A program made the position numbers and the translations under genes. A DNA stretch of 64,000 bases from Vanilla planifolia (lineage: Eukaryota > Streptophyta > Magnoliopsida > Asparagales > Orchidaceae), in the NCBI GenBank assembly GCA_023846275.1, contig CM043868.1, forward strand, positions 2,685,153-2,749,152. Reading direction: 5' to 3'. Below the pieces are notes generated by a model. The model was not told the DNA's origin and searched no databases. It saw only the letters and a list, made by a program, of their open reading frames with translations. This document shows positions 25,850 to 36,999 of this stretch, one piece after another (position 1 is the first letter of the stretch; each line of letters opens with the position of its first letter).

Positions 25850-26420
25850 TCAAACTAGTTTAGCATCACTACCTTACTTGAGCCTATGGCTATAAATAGA
25901 TAGATGGAACATATCAAAAAAAAAAACTTTGAACATTATACCTTAAACTACAATAACAAAATTTATATATTTTGGAATAAACGCACATTATGTCAAATAA
26001 TTTCTGAGGATGATCTATTTATACACATTCTTTATAAGAATAAAAGTTGGTGCACTCAAATATTTTGTACTTTTATCTATGCTGAAAGGTCATATATCAG
26101 GAAGAGAACATTATAGAAAGAGCTAAATACAATTGTAGATTTTATCTCCCTGCCATTGCTCTTTGGTGGGGATCCCAATTCATCACTACACTTGAAGGGC
26201 CATTCCAAGCCTCACTTTGTAGTTATTAATGAATTTAATGATTGCATTAGATATCGTGTGTTAAAAAAGCTTTTTTTTTTGGGTATCCCCTTTTTTGTTA
26301 GGTGTTAGGAAGGGTAGTTGGTTATGAAAGAGGCTTGATAGAGTACTAGTTAATCTAAATTAGTTCAATCTTATGCAAGTGCAATGATTTAACATTTGTG
26401 AAAGTTGTTTCGAAACATTC
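25850..26420 (+). pseudogene. LINE endonuclease (APE-type) remnant
   Basis: The open piece 25904-26116 reads NKIYIFWNKRTLCQIISED followed by a TFIYAERSYIRKRTL-like part. These match the NKIWxFW and FVYAKCxxxERRxLW landmarks of plant L1 endonucleases that nick target DNA. The next block carries WGGDPNSSLHLKG-like and KRLDRVLVNLN words further along (26310-26370). The catalytic Asp of the GDFN motif is not cleanly readable. Confidence 0.7.
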
Positions 26421-26899
26421 CCTACTTTTTCTTTCTTTTCTTGCTATATAACAAAAAATTTTGAAAACCATTCAAATATCAAAACATATAGATCAATCAC
26501 CCATCCTTTATGCAAGCTGTTAAAAGAAAATGGAATTTACCTTTTGTTAAGAATAGAATCAATACCTTGGCCCTTAAAGTTAAAAGACTTAAGCTATACT
26601 TTAAAGATTGGAACATGAACTACTTTGGAAATATATTTGAGTCCTTAAAGTACTACGATGCATGTTAAAGAAAAATAAAGATTATTCAAACTATACCAAA
26701 ATGAGGAGACAAGGCAAGTTTTATTAATAACATATAATTCACTTTTTACCTCAATTAAGAATGAAGACACATTCTGAAGTCAAAAAATAAAAATTAATTG
26801 GTTTAAAGAATAGGACTAAAACACAAAATTTTTTATGCTATAGTTAAGGAAAAATAAGGTAAACTAAAAATAAATCAAATTAAGGACATTGATGAAAAT

Positions 26900-27550
26900 T
26901 GGATAATAGAAAAGGACTACATAATTGACTACTATTTAGTATTTTTAGGATTTATTGTCAACTTCACATTCTATCAACATGTTCAAATTAATAAGCATTA
27001 TTATTGCATAAGTGTCCCAAGAAGTAAATGATTATCTCCTTAGAGAACTTAGCTTGAGAAATGAAAACAAATTGTTGAGAAAATGGAAAACCATAATGCA
27101 TTGGGTCCAAAAAGTTTTAATTGGATTTTCTACTCACAATGTTGACATATCACTATTAATGATGTTTTAAAGGTAGCTAGAGATTTTTTGAATGGTCTAC
27201 TAATTCCATCTACCTTAGTTAACACTAATATTAAATTTATTTTGAAAAAAGAGGACCTAAAACTCTCAATAATTTTTAACCTATTTTAATTGTCAAACTT
27301 TATGAAATAATACTAATCAAGTAAATTGCTAATATATTACAATAAACTCTTCTAGAATTAATTTTAGAGGAGCAAAGAGCATTTGTTAGAGATAAGGATA
27401 ATGTAAAAACATGTTATTAACACTAGAAATGATGGGCTCAATCAATAAAAACACTAGATGAAGCAATTGTATTTTAAAATTGAACATCAAGAATGTGTTT
27501 GGTACCTTATCTTGCAATTATCTAAAATAGGTTCTTTAGTAATTTAGTTT
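26900..27550 (+). pseudogene. LINE reverse transcriptase, N-terminal part
   Basis: In broken frames I read MENHNALGPKSFNWIFY (family pattern: APGPDGFxxxFF), FLNGLLIPSTLVNTNI, KKEDLKLSIIFNLF (KKxxPxxxxDFRPI), and a KEHLLE piece where EQxAFVxGR is expected. These are the first RT blocks of plant L1 elements. The YxDD-containing half is absent. Confidence 0.65.
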
Positions 27551-27560
27551 TTTTAATAAA

Positions 27561-30180
27561 CTTTATTAAAATAGTCATGAATTGTTTCACATAGTATTCA
27601 TGGCCAAATTATTAAAGTTTAATTAACTAAGGTACGTGTTTTCTTATAATTTAAAGTTTTAAACTTAAATTAAAAAAATTTAGAATTTGAATATAAGAAA
27701 ATTAAATTTTGAAATTTGAATTTTGAAATTCTAGAATTAGAAGACATGGTTGAATGGCAAGCCTTGTGTTGCACCTCATTAGCCTTGAAAGAATTTTGCT
27801 TAATGCTTTAAAAATGTGCTTGAAATTTTATTTGTATTCTTAATTTGATTTCTTATCCTTATTCTTATCTAACCATGAATGCATAATAAAGATATGGATA
27901 AAATTTCTAAAATTTAAGAATTAGTTAATGGATGATGATAAGAGGATTAAATGGAAAACAATTCTATGATGTGTGTTGGAATATCTTAAGAAAATAAATA
28001 TAAGAGAAAAATAAATAAATATTGAACTACCTCTTAGAATATCCTACTTAGATCCTTAAAGTTTAAGGTTAGATATGGCCAAACAAAAGGGTTAATTAAT
28101 AGAGATTTAACTTAAAGTGGGGTGAATTATGACTTAAACTAACACTAATCAATTTTTCTTAAGCAAACCCTTGGATTAAAAAGGTGTGGTTGAGGCTATT
28201 TAAGCATTTAAGATGTGCTTGTAAGGGTTTTAAGAATATCTAATTATAAAGGAGAATTAAGCAGGCAAACCAAGAGAATATTGAAGAGGAAAGCAAGCTA
28301 AGCTGTGAGAAAAAAGACGAAGGGTTCAAGCTTTGAAGTAAGAAAAAAAATCTAATCAAGGATCCTCTACACGAGCTTCCAGGTAGGATGATCCTTAAGT
28401 ACATTAAATGAATTTAGCTATAAACTAAGAAAGACTGGGAAGAAATTTTCTTGTTAAAATACATTTAGAACCCTCAGAAAATGATTTTCATAATTACTAA
28501 TCAATCTTCTTTTGTGAATCTTGCATAGAAAGGGGAAAACTTATTGACCTGTTATTAAAGAGAATTTATTTAGCACGTATAAAGATTGTTTATCATTCCT
28601 TCCTTGTGTAATTTTGCTAAAGAAACTATGCAAAAATGTGTATTATTAACCAAACCATGAATGCAAATGAATTTAATGTTCATATGCTTGCATGATTAGA
28701 TTTGTATATTGAAACATGAAGAAGATGGACTTGAAATGTTCATTTGAGGATGCAATCACCACTAATTGAGACAAGATTATGGATGTTAATTTTAGGGCCT
28801 TGTTTAATGGTCTAATATGTATGTTACAAATGTGGTTAGCATGATCGATGTTGGAAAAAATTTAGACCATGAAAGGGAAAATTTTATGGTGATGGATCCC
28901 ATATCTAAGACATTTAATTTTTTTTTTATTTTACCAAAAATTAAATATCATGCTTGTATGTAAAATATTTTCGAAGTAGTAACTTAAAAAAATCTTGACT
29001 AAACAAGAAGACACATATTATTTCACTTCATGACATGATACGAATGTACATTTTTATACAAAATTATGCATAAAAGTATGCTAAATATTATATGGACAAA
29101 TTAAACCTTGTCCTAAGAGATAAACCATGAATTTTAAAATTTGAAAATTTAGTCAAAGAACTAGATTCTTGTGGCTAAGTATTCTTTTACATTGAGTCAT
29201 TACTTAGTTGAGACATTGGAGGCATGGCTTCAACCCTTGAGAGGACCTAGATTCTTGGTTTCTAGTTGAGAAGATTTAAAGGGCTTAATGTAGGGCCTTA
29301 AAAGATGTCTAGGTTGGTTAGGAAAAGAATTGGCTAGCAAAGAGATTGGGTATGGTTAATAGTGCAAAGGCTAAGGGTAGACCTTTAGGTCTAATAATTA
29401 ATTCTCAGTAGAGTTGAAATGTGGGATTATGCAAGATAATATAAAACCAAGCCTTAAAATTAAGCTTTAAGGTTTAGAAATAATTCAAGGGTAAGAAATC
29501 ATAAAGGAAGGTTCTAGTGTCGAACTTATGTAATACCAATTGGTGAGCCTATATGCATATTCCAGATAAAATTTTAAATAGTTTAGCTCTTGACTAAGAC
29601 CTTAAGAAGAAGGTAAAAGTGCTTTGTATAAGACTTAAAAATGTGCTAGGTTTGATTAAGAAAATAATAAGATAAAAATATTAGCTAGACCCTTAGGTTG
29701 ACTAGGTTCTTTGGATAAGACTATGAGTAACCTAGGCTCTTAAATCATGTGTTGACACTTGGATGGTGATATGAGGGAAATGTGGTAGCTTAGAAGAGGC
29801 CTTAGGATTTGTATTATAACTTTAGGTTTTCTTGGAGGCATAAGGGTCACTAGTGAAACTTGTATTGATTTAAATTTAATTATAATGGTTATCAATTATA
29901 CATGAAATTTAAGGATAACAATTAAGAATATAAAAAATCTAAGATTAAACTAATAAGAAAAATCTTAGATGAAATCAAGGAATGACTAAATACAAGAAAA
30001 ATAGATTAAGATATTCCAAACACCTGAATTAGGATTTAATGAAAACTCTAAAATATTCAAATGATAATAACATTTGATAGTTAAAATAAGGCTTAATATT
30101 GAAATCTTAGATTGACTTAAATAACACATGAAGAATCATATATAGTAGATTTAAGATTAAGGGAAACCCTTCGCCTATAA
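27561..30180 (+). mobile_element. Gypsy-type LTR block(s), decayed
   Basis: The right half aligns with 48000-48900. For example GTGGTAGCTTAGAAGAGG (29781) matches GTGGTAGCTC (48470), the following GTCACTAGTGAAACTTG (29847) matches GTCACTAATGAAACTC (48500), and a GAATTAGGATTTAATGAAAA block matches GATTAGGATTTAGCAAAA. A TGTGTTGGAATATC at ~27970 might be an LTR start, and the GAAGAGGAAAGCAAGC stretch near 28290 resembles the purine-rich part of the blocks at 22711 and 43432. No coding is seen. It is bounded on the right by the truncated Copia LTR. Confidence 0.45.
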
Positions 30181-31114
30181 AGTTACTATTTATGATGAAA
30201 ACATCTTCTATTTTAGATTCAAATTGAGAAAAAATGCATAATTAAATGACACTAATTCACTTTTCTTCAAAGGCAAACAGGCATCAATCGTGAGTTCTAT
30301 ATTGCAAAAATTTAGATGTAGTTTGGCATTTGTCTTAATGTTTTTGTGCAAGTAAAGTATCTTAATGTGGTTGGCTACACCTTAGTGATCTTAGGAGGTC
30401 ATGACCCAAGTCATTTATGCACATATATGGGTTTGACCTAACCCGATCCTACTACACTACTTTGAGTCTCATTCAACTCGATAAGCCTAAGCCAGTTCAA
30501 AAGTGATGTCTGAACCAATTTAATCCAAGTTTCTACAAGACTGTACCCTAACTAAGACTTGTGTTAGACCTAACTTGGTCTCAACTAGTCTCTTGACCAT
30601 CAACTACTTAAGGCCCAATACTCATCATTTTTGGCCCCTTTGCCCAAACCTTTAGGCTTAGTGGAAGAGTGGATACTTAGGCTAAAAATGTTTTTTTATT
30701 AGAATATTTTTCTATTAAATTTAAAATTAAAAGGAATTAATTTTTAAACTCAAATATAACACACCTAATACATACTACCTATCACCAAACATTAACTAAA
30801 AAATGTATAAACCATGATTATGATCAAAGGTGTCATAATTATAAAGAAAAGAATGGTTTAACATGCTAAACATATATGCGATTAAAAATATAGATTCTTT
30901 GTGGATTAGCCACTCTATAAAGAGCTTGGTCTTTGGCTCCAAAATTAGTAAGTTGAGCCTTTAATCTCCATCTACTTTAACTACTATAGTTCTTACTCCA
31001 ATAAACCTAACCACTATAGTAAATCTTAAGATTAAACTGAAACAATACTAAGCTTAACAGATTATTATTAATATTTAACTTGGTTATGTGATCATCAAAT
31101 CAAAAGGTATAGTA
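30180..31114 (-). repeat. 3' LTR of the Copia element, outer end lost
   Basis: Aligns with the right half of the 5' LTR (~38940-39784) and with the solo LTR at 57197-58320. Shared blocks include CACATATATGGGT, AACTCGATAAGCCTAA, the TAGATTCTTTGTGGATTA motif and the final TTGTGATCATCA part. It ends at 31114, directly before the polypurine tract. The ~950 bases that should follow on the left are missing and gypsy-type LTR DNA takes their place. Confidence 0.8.
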
Positions 31115-31125
31115 ATCCTCTTCTT
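31115..31125 (-). promoter_or_regulatory. Polypurine tract of the - strand Copia element
   Basis: AAGAAGAGGAT on the - strand lies directly before the 3' LTR start (TACTATACC, a worn TG start). It primes plus-strand DNA synthesis in LTR elements. Its position where the two LTR copies stop aligning supports the call. Confidence 0.65.
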
Positions 31126-31399
31126 GATGATTATAAAACCAATGTTACAATTAAAAATATGATATTAAAGAAAATATAATAACAAATAATTAAAATCCAT
31201 GAAATAACAAATTATGTAATACAATATTTTATAACTCTTCTTAAATTCTACCTTAAGTCTCCCTAAATTATAACACTAACTTCTTTTTTTTATAATCATT
31301 TAAAGGGATTAGTTATACTTAAGCTTAATCTAAACTTATGAAAAACTTTGGTAGCTAATGACTTGACAAAAATATCAACCAATTAGGTAGAAGATGGAA

Positions 31400-31648
31400 T
31401 AAATAAATGATAGCTAATTTTTTTTCTATTACACATGTTCTTTACTAAAGTGTTATCTTAACTCTATGTATTTGGTTCTTTATTACTGAATAAGATGCTA
31501 AGATAAATATATTATACTTGAATTATCATAAAAGACTAAGCTTTAGGTAAATTCTAAGCCATGATCTAAGAGTTGCTGTTTAATACATAGAACTAGAGCA
31601 ACATAACTACATATACTCAGCTTTTGTTGTTAATAGTGTCACACATTT
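31400..31648 (-). pseudogene. Copia RNase H, C-terminal fragment
   Basis: On the - strand, starting at the insertion point, I read a worn version of the T(L/V)STxxAEY landmark (TINNKS then VY), then a CCSSS stretch, FKYNI where CDNTSAI is expected, and words matching HSRTKHIEIRHHFI and DQLADIFTKPL in other frames. This is the C-terminal half of Copia RNase H. It is separated from the N-terminal half (33739-33890) by the solo LTR. Confidence 0.65.
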
Positions 31649-32175
31649 TGTCAAGCCCCCACCGACATCAATACCATTATGTCACAAAATGAACATCAGA
31701 GTCGCCAATACAACATCTAAGTGAGGACAAATAAACAAAGCCCAAAGGTGGGGACCCGACGGTAAGACAAACACTAACTCAAACTCCAAAGTATATATAT
31801 ATAAAGACATATTTTGGAACATTTAATCACACTAAAATTTTCCTTCTCACACATCTCTTGGAAAGGGCTCTCCTGTAACAGCATCATTCCCAGTTCTCGG
31901 TGCAGTGATTTCATGACCTGTGATGTAAGCACTAAATGAGATTTTATAAATCTCAGTAGATAAATTCACATAATTAACCAAGGAAATAAAATGGCATAAC
32001 AAATACCATTAACAGTAAAGATGAATGTCATACATACATATAAGGTAATGCCAAATGGAAATCATAAAGAATGTCAATTTCTTATATAATGTGTTATTAT
32101 CGGGCCCAACTCCCTTTGACACATTATCCTCTGGATCCAATCATCAATGATTGTCCTCTAGCCGGCATCCAACCA

Positions 32176-32385
32176 AGCACATAACACTAGGCAGATATCT
32201 GATCCGAAGATCGATACCCTGCGATCCAACACGCTGAGCCTAGTGCCACCAGGCAGGTATGGTACCATACCCTGCGATCCAACACGCTGAGCCTAGTGTA
32301 ATCATCATGGAGTCATAGCACATAACACTAGGCAGATATCTGATCCGAAGATCGATACCCTGCGATCCCACACGCTGAGCCTAGT
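32176..32385. repeat. Tandem repeat, ~69 bp unit, in the solo LTR
   Basis: Two nearly identical full units, both containing ATAACACTAGGCAGATATCT, GATCCGAAGATCGATACCCT and CACGCTGAGCCTAGTG, flank a shortened third copy that starts CCACCAGGCAGGTATGG. The core CCCTGCGATCC...ACGCTGAGCCTAGTG is present three times. Spacing between the units is uneven. Confidence 0.9.
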
Positions 32386-32761
32386 GGTGAGGATAATGTT
32401 CTCTGGGAATCCCATTGTTTTATTTGTCATTTTCCAAACATCAATCCATGCCATATCAAAATACGTTTCATGTCGTATTGTTTTGTCTCTTTCTTTAGCA
32501 TATTATACCATATTATTTCTTTCCTTTTTAGTTGTCATGCAAATGAAATAAACATCAACATATAGAACAACCAAAACACCATGTAACTGAAAGAAAACCA
32601 TGTAAAGCAAATATATAGTAATGTGCTACATCACAGGGTTAGGAATCTATCTACCTCAATTTGCTGTACCAACTATCTTACTCACTTCTGCTTCTTCTTG
32701 ATGTCCTACAAGCCCATAAAATACAAAAATAATTAATTTAAATATGCTTATTAGTCAAAAA

Positions 32762-33425
32762 TTGCTTTCTAAAAGCTTTCCCAAACACACCCCAAAATAA
32801 TCCCAAAAATGGGCTTACGCAGCACTGAACCGCCAGCTGGACCGCGCGCGCACGCTCGGCGCTGGACCGCCCGCGCAGAAAAGCTTTCTAAAAGCTTTTC
32901 CAAACGGCATTTTTCCCAAAATTTCCTTTCGCGGTGCTGGACCGCCCGCTCCCAGCGCGCTGGACCGCTCGTGCTCGGTGCGCTGGACAGCGCACTCGAC
33001 GTGCTGGACCGCGCGCTCGGCATCCGGTTCAGCGTAACCCGGTCCAAAGCCTGGACCGGTTCACGCCGCCCCCTCTCTCTCTCTCGCGTTCGGCGAAACC
33101 GAAACCTTTCGCCGGCGAAATTCGAGACCTCCGGCGTCTCCCGTCGGCCAAATCAACCCCTCTCGATCTCCGTCGCTTACCGAAAAAAAACCCTTAAACA
33201 ATGACGACAAAGAAATTCGCGTTTTCCTTACCTTATGGAACCCTCGCCGACTTTCACCGTCGCGTGCCGAAATTCCTCGAAGAGGACGGTGGCTACTGTC
33301 AGAATCTCTTCCTTAAGAAAACTCTCGCCGCAGTAACGTTTGTTGCCGAACCTCGCACTCCGAAATCTCTCCTTGCAGCTGCATGCAGTCGAATTTTCGC
33401 AAACGTAATTCACCGGATTATATAA
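32762..33425. other. GC-rich island with GCTGGACCGC repeats in the solo LTR
   Basis: A ~118 bp imperfect duplication (both halves start near TTCTAAAAGCTTT at ~32769 and ~32886) leads into six copies of GCTGGACCGC or close variants, at about 32835, 32861, 32936, 32959, 32982 and 33003. The open frames here on both strands (for example 32809-33204, 32934-33197, 32769-33047) are low-complexity Arg/Ala/Pro/Ser translations of this repeat and I do not regard them as genes. On the - strand it lies downstream of the LTR TATA box, so it may be transcribed leader. Confidence 0.75.
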
Positions 33426-33430
33426 ACGCT
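33416..33430 (-). promoter_or_regulatory. Candidate TATA box of the solo LTR
   Basis: GTTTATATAATCC on the - strand lies about 310 bases inside the LTR start and directly before the GC-rich part. That is a usual place for a Ty3/gypsy LTR promoter. It would direct transcription to the left. Confidence 0.4.
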
Positions 33431-33738
33431 GCTGCAGATATGTGTCAAACTCTCCCGAAGCAATGGCCAGGTGTCTCGTAAAACAGCTCTTTTGCATAAA
33501 ACCCCCTATAAATTTTATATTTGCAAATATATCCTCCGCCAATCAGATTTGAACTAAGCCGACATTTAAAATTTACAGATCTATCCTCTACGTTACAAAT
33601 TCATCCCAAATCTTCAAAAATTCATAATTTATTCATTAGAGCTCCGAAAATTACAAATTAAACATCGTTGGATTCGTCTCACAGAGCTCTTTCTAAAAAA
33701 TATAAAAATACAAATAAGAGAAAACTAGGACTGTTACA

Positions 33739-33890
33739 CATTTTTTTCTATAAGTCCAAAAAATTAAGGGAACTACAAATCAATTGGCATATATTAAAAG
33801 TACTCTTTTTATCAGTCTTGTTGTCTACAAAAGATATCATAAACTTAGAGTCTTAATACCTATAAGATACTTAAAGATACCCTTGACCAC
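33739..33890 (-). pseudogene. Copia RNase H, N-terminal fragment
   Basis: On the - strand I read KGIFKYLIGIKTLS (family: KRILRYLKGTxxLG), then a stretch with KST near the place of CKVDRKSTSG, then ICQLICSSLNF (GTCxFLGxSLxSW) and a K-K pair just before the insertion. It is the start of the Copia RNase H domain; the rest lies at 31400-31648. Confidence 0.7.
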
Positions 33891-33989
33891 TTGTTAGTGT
33901 GATTCCTTAAAATTAGCATAAAATCTCGTATGGAGACTCACACCAAATAAAATATCAGGCATGTTCATGTAAGATATAGTAATGATGTA

Positions 33990-34700
33990 ATCATTCCTTT
34001 GAATAATTTTGCATCAACAAGCTTTCTAGCTTCATCTTTATTTATAATAATGTTTATATTAATGCAAGTCTTTCTTTACTTCATATTCTCATAACTAAAT
34101 TTCTTTAATAATTTGATTAAATATTTGGTTTGATAAATAAATATTTCTTCAATTATTTTCTTAACCTAAAGTCTAAGAAAGAAAAATAATTCTTCCATCA
34201 TACTCATTTCAAATTCATTCTTCATTAAATTAGCAAATTTTATGCACATCATTTCATTAGCTCCAAAGCTTGTGTCATTTACATATACCTGACTTACTAA
34301 TTGACTTTCAACTAAATTTTGAATAAATATGATATTTTCTACCTTTCCTCTACAAAATTCATTTGAAGTAAAAAAATGTACAATCTTTCATACCAAGCTC
34401 TTGGAGTTTACTTTAATCCATAAAGGACATTCTTAAGTTTGTATACATGATCTATTTTATCATGTATCTCAAATCTTAAGGGTCCAACATACACTTCATT
34501 TAGATATCCATTCAAAAAATACACTTTTTAGCCACAAGAGCAAATGTCTTATCCATATTTACTCCTTCAATCAAACAATGGCTTTAGGCTACTAATCTAG
34601 TCTTATTCTTAATAATTTATCCATTATCATTTAGATTATTTTTGAAAACTCATTTTCTATTATGATTGTTCTATCATTTGGCCTAGGTATAAGATCACAT
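33990..34700 (-). pseudogene. Copia reverse transcriptase remnant
   Basis: Reading the - strand from 34600 down: FLNGY-like words, EVYV-like and VYKLKN words, a LYGLKQTPRAWYERL equivalent near 34420, and QVYVNDTSFGANEM at ~34290-34250. The last is the catalytic YVDD site with Asp-to-Asn at the first Asp, followed by FANLMKNEFEMSMM. Stops and frame changes occur throughout. The altered catalytic residue fits C-to-T / G-to-A decay. Confidence 0.85.
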
Positions 34701-35394
34701 ACTTGATTTCTCTTAATTATAACAACACTTCATTTATTTCAACAATCTAGGACTCATCTTCAAAAGTATTTTTTATAAAACTTGGTTCAAAGTTTGATGC
34801 AAATATTGTATGATTATAAAAGCTTCTAGTTCTAACTTTTTCTCTCACATCTCTTATGAACAACTCACTAAGATGAGTCTTAGAATGTCCCAATATCTTC
34901 TAAATCTAGTTTTTTCCTTTAATTGTTTTATTAATTCATTAGCTTTAATTACATCCTCTAATTTTTCTTCTCTAAGACTTAAATATTCTAATTCATCAAG
35001 TTGATTTATTTGATGATGATTACTTGATGCTTCAATAATAGATTAATTAAACTTAACATGGATTATCTCTTTCACAATTAGTGTTCTTTTATTATATACT
35101 CTAAATGCTCTATAAATGAGTATTATAGGAAAATTCCATCATCATACTTGTATCAAACTTATCTAAATTCCTTTTTTTATTATTTATAATGAAACATTTG
35201 ATCCATGAAAATGAGATACCTTGGGCTTCTTATCATGAAGTAATTCAAAAAAGAAAATATCTAGCAATGATTTAAATATTATTTTATTAAATGTATAATA
35301 GGTAGTATTAATTATCTCAACCTAAAAATATTTAAGAATGTTATATTTATTAAGCATATACCTTACAACATCTAGTAAAGTTTCATCTTTTTTC

Positions 35395-35900
35395 TCAACT
35401 ATATTTTATTGAGGGGTCCTCAAGTGAAGAAAAAATATGTAACACTCTAGTTTTGCTATAAAAATCATCAAATAATTTATTCTTTAATTCTCTTCTATTA
35501 TCACTCCTAATTAAGATGATGTTAACATCATACTTTTTTTTAATCCTAGTAATCAAACTAACAAAATTTTTAAATACCTTATTTTTGCTTCTAACAAAAA
35601 GAACCCAAGTAAACATAATAAAATAATTTAAAACTATCAACCCATATTTGCTTCTACCTAGACTATTTAGATGAATAAGATCAAATAGATTTAGATGAAT
35701 AAGCTCTAATAGCTTCTTAATGGTAATTCTTTAAGCATTTTAAAACTCTCACTAGTCTATTTTTTTAATTAGTATAGACCACATAATTCATAAGTCCACT
35801 AATTCATTGGTCTATTTTTCTAATTCATAAGTTTTTTAAATAACTTTTCTAAGTGACAAAATCTTTAATGCCAAAAAGTAGAATTGTTTTCATGTCAGGT
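35395..35900 (-). pseudogene. Copia integrase remnant
   Basis: The open piece 35395-35640 reads FTWVLFVRSKNKVFKNFVSL and then NIILIRSDNRRELKNKLF, followed by a VLHIFSS part. This is the Copia integrase catalytic core (family: FTWVLFLRSK, RSDxGxEFxN, HxxSxPxTPQQNG). The conserved Gly-Glu after the Asp reads Arg-Arg-Glu here. The upstream GAG-pre-integrase part is too worn to read well. Confidence 0.85.
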
Positions 35901-36999
35901 AAGACATTCTAGTCCATTATTCTTAACCATGTACAAGAACAAAATATAGATATTATCTTTCTTATATCCTATGATAAGAGAAATATTATATTTATTAATG
36001 ATGTATTTATTTTTATTAAATAAGATATTAAAATTAGAATCACATAATTGACTAATACTTAGAAGATTGTATCTTAAATCTTATATAATAAGAACCTTTC
36101 TTATAAAAGTGTTTGAATTGCCCTTGATTTCATTTCCAATCACCTTCTTCTTAGAGTTGTCATAAAGATTAACTTCACCTCCATCATAAGACATCAAGTA
36201 GATGAATAAGGATGAATCTCTAATCATATGTCTTAAGTATCCATAATCCAAGTACCATATACCTTTCCTGATCCTTTGAAGAAGGCATGTCTACAAAACA
36301 AATCAAACGTTAGATTTGGAGACATAAATCTTTTTAAGTCTACATGTCTTAGCTTGATCAATATTTAAATTATTCTTTTTGATTCAAACTTAAAAGATTT
36401 GTTAATCACAATATTTCTAAACTTGTAATAGAAAGAAATATGATCAACTCTTACGTAATAATTATAAACAATATTTTGGTTAAAAAAGTATGTAATATTT
36501 CTAATATGATTAACCTTATAAAAAGAAGTCCTATGATGAACATGTAAACTATTCAAATCATTTAAGTCTTTAGCTAAGTTGTATTTTTGATAATAAGAGA
36601 AACTTTCTCATCGCTTTCATTCATAATCTCATGCAAATAATTACCATTCAACTCATTCAAATGTTCTCACAAACCTAAATAATGTTTATACTCTTCTTTC
36701 AATTTATGTTACTTGGCAGCTACTTTTTTTGTATTTATTACAAACATGAATATATTATTATTCAAAATCATTCATAAAAGAACATGAAGAAGGGAAGGAA
36801 GAGGAATATATCTCATCATCTAATGATGTAACTAGAAAATTATTCTTTTCTATAAAAAAAATCAAACTCTCTTCTTCTTATCTACATAACTAGTAGAAGA
36901 ACTATCTGAATCATTCAATAAGATATTCATAGCTTTCATCATCATCATCTTCTTCTATTTTTGGAACTTCTCAACTATTTTCTTATAGTGGAGGAAATT

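Larger units (their letters stand above)
24380..27560 (+). mobile_element. L1-type LINE, degenerate, 3' truncated
   Basis: Parts occur in the order expected for a plant L1 element: ORF1 with a DUF4283-like RNA-binding region (~24400-25150), endonuclease (~25850-26400), linker, and the N-terminal half of reverse transcriptase (~26900-27550). Stops and frameshifts break all of them. After ~27560 LINE similarity ends before the catalytic YADD region, and no poly(A) tail is visible. It appears to have inserted in, or been joined to, the gypsy-type LTR block that begins at 22711. Confidence 0.75.
31649..33738 (-). mobile_element. Solo LTR (2090 bp) inserted in Copia RNase H
   Basis: The left end reads TGTCAAGCCCCC and the right end GGACTGTTACA, so both TG/CA and a short TGT...ACA inverted repeat are present. 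A perfect 5 bp target duplication CATTT flanks it (31644-31648 and 33739-33743). Removing the insert plus one CATTT lets the RNase H frame of the host Copia element continue, which proves the insertion point. On the - strand it begins TGTAACAGTCC, the style of Ty3/gypsy LTRs. A TATA-like TTTATATAATCC on the - strand (~33417-33428) would be its promoter. It contains two tandem-repeat areas and a GC-rich island. It is far less decayed than its host, so it is the younger insertion. Confidence 0.88.

Noticed and set aside
29849..29858. ACTAG followed by TG at 29849, as the missing outer end of the - strand Copia element (ACTAG also follows its 5' LTR at 39785)
   Set aside because: The surrounding sequence continues to align with the gypsy-type block at 48500 across this point, and the sequence after TG does not resemble the Copia LTR end.
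32809..33204. 131-codon GC-rich open frame, with overlapping frames at 32934-33197 and 32769-33047 (-)
   Set aside because: They translate the GCTGGACCGC repeat and flanking GC-rich LTR DNA on both strands and in several frames at once. No domain is present and the region lies inside a solo LTR.
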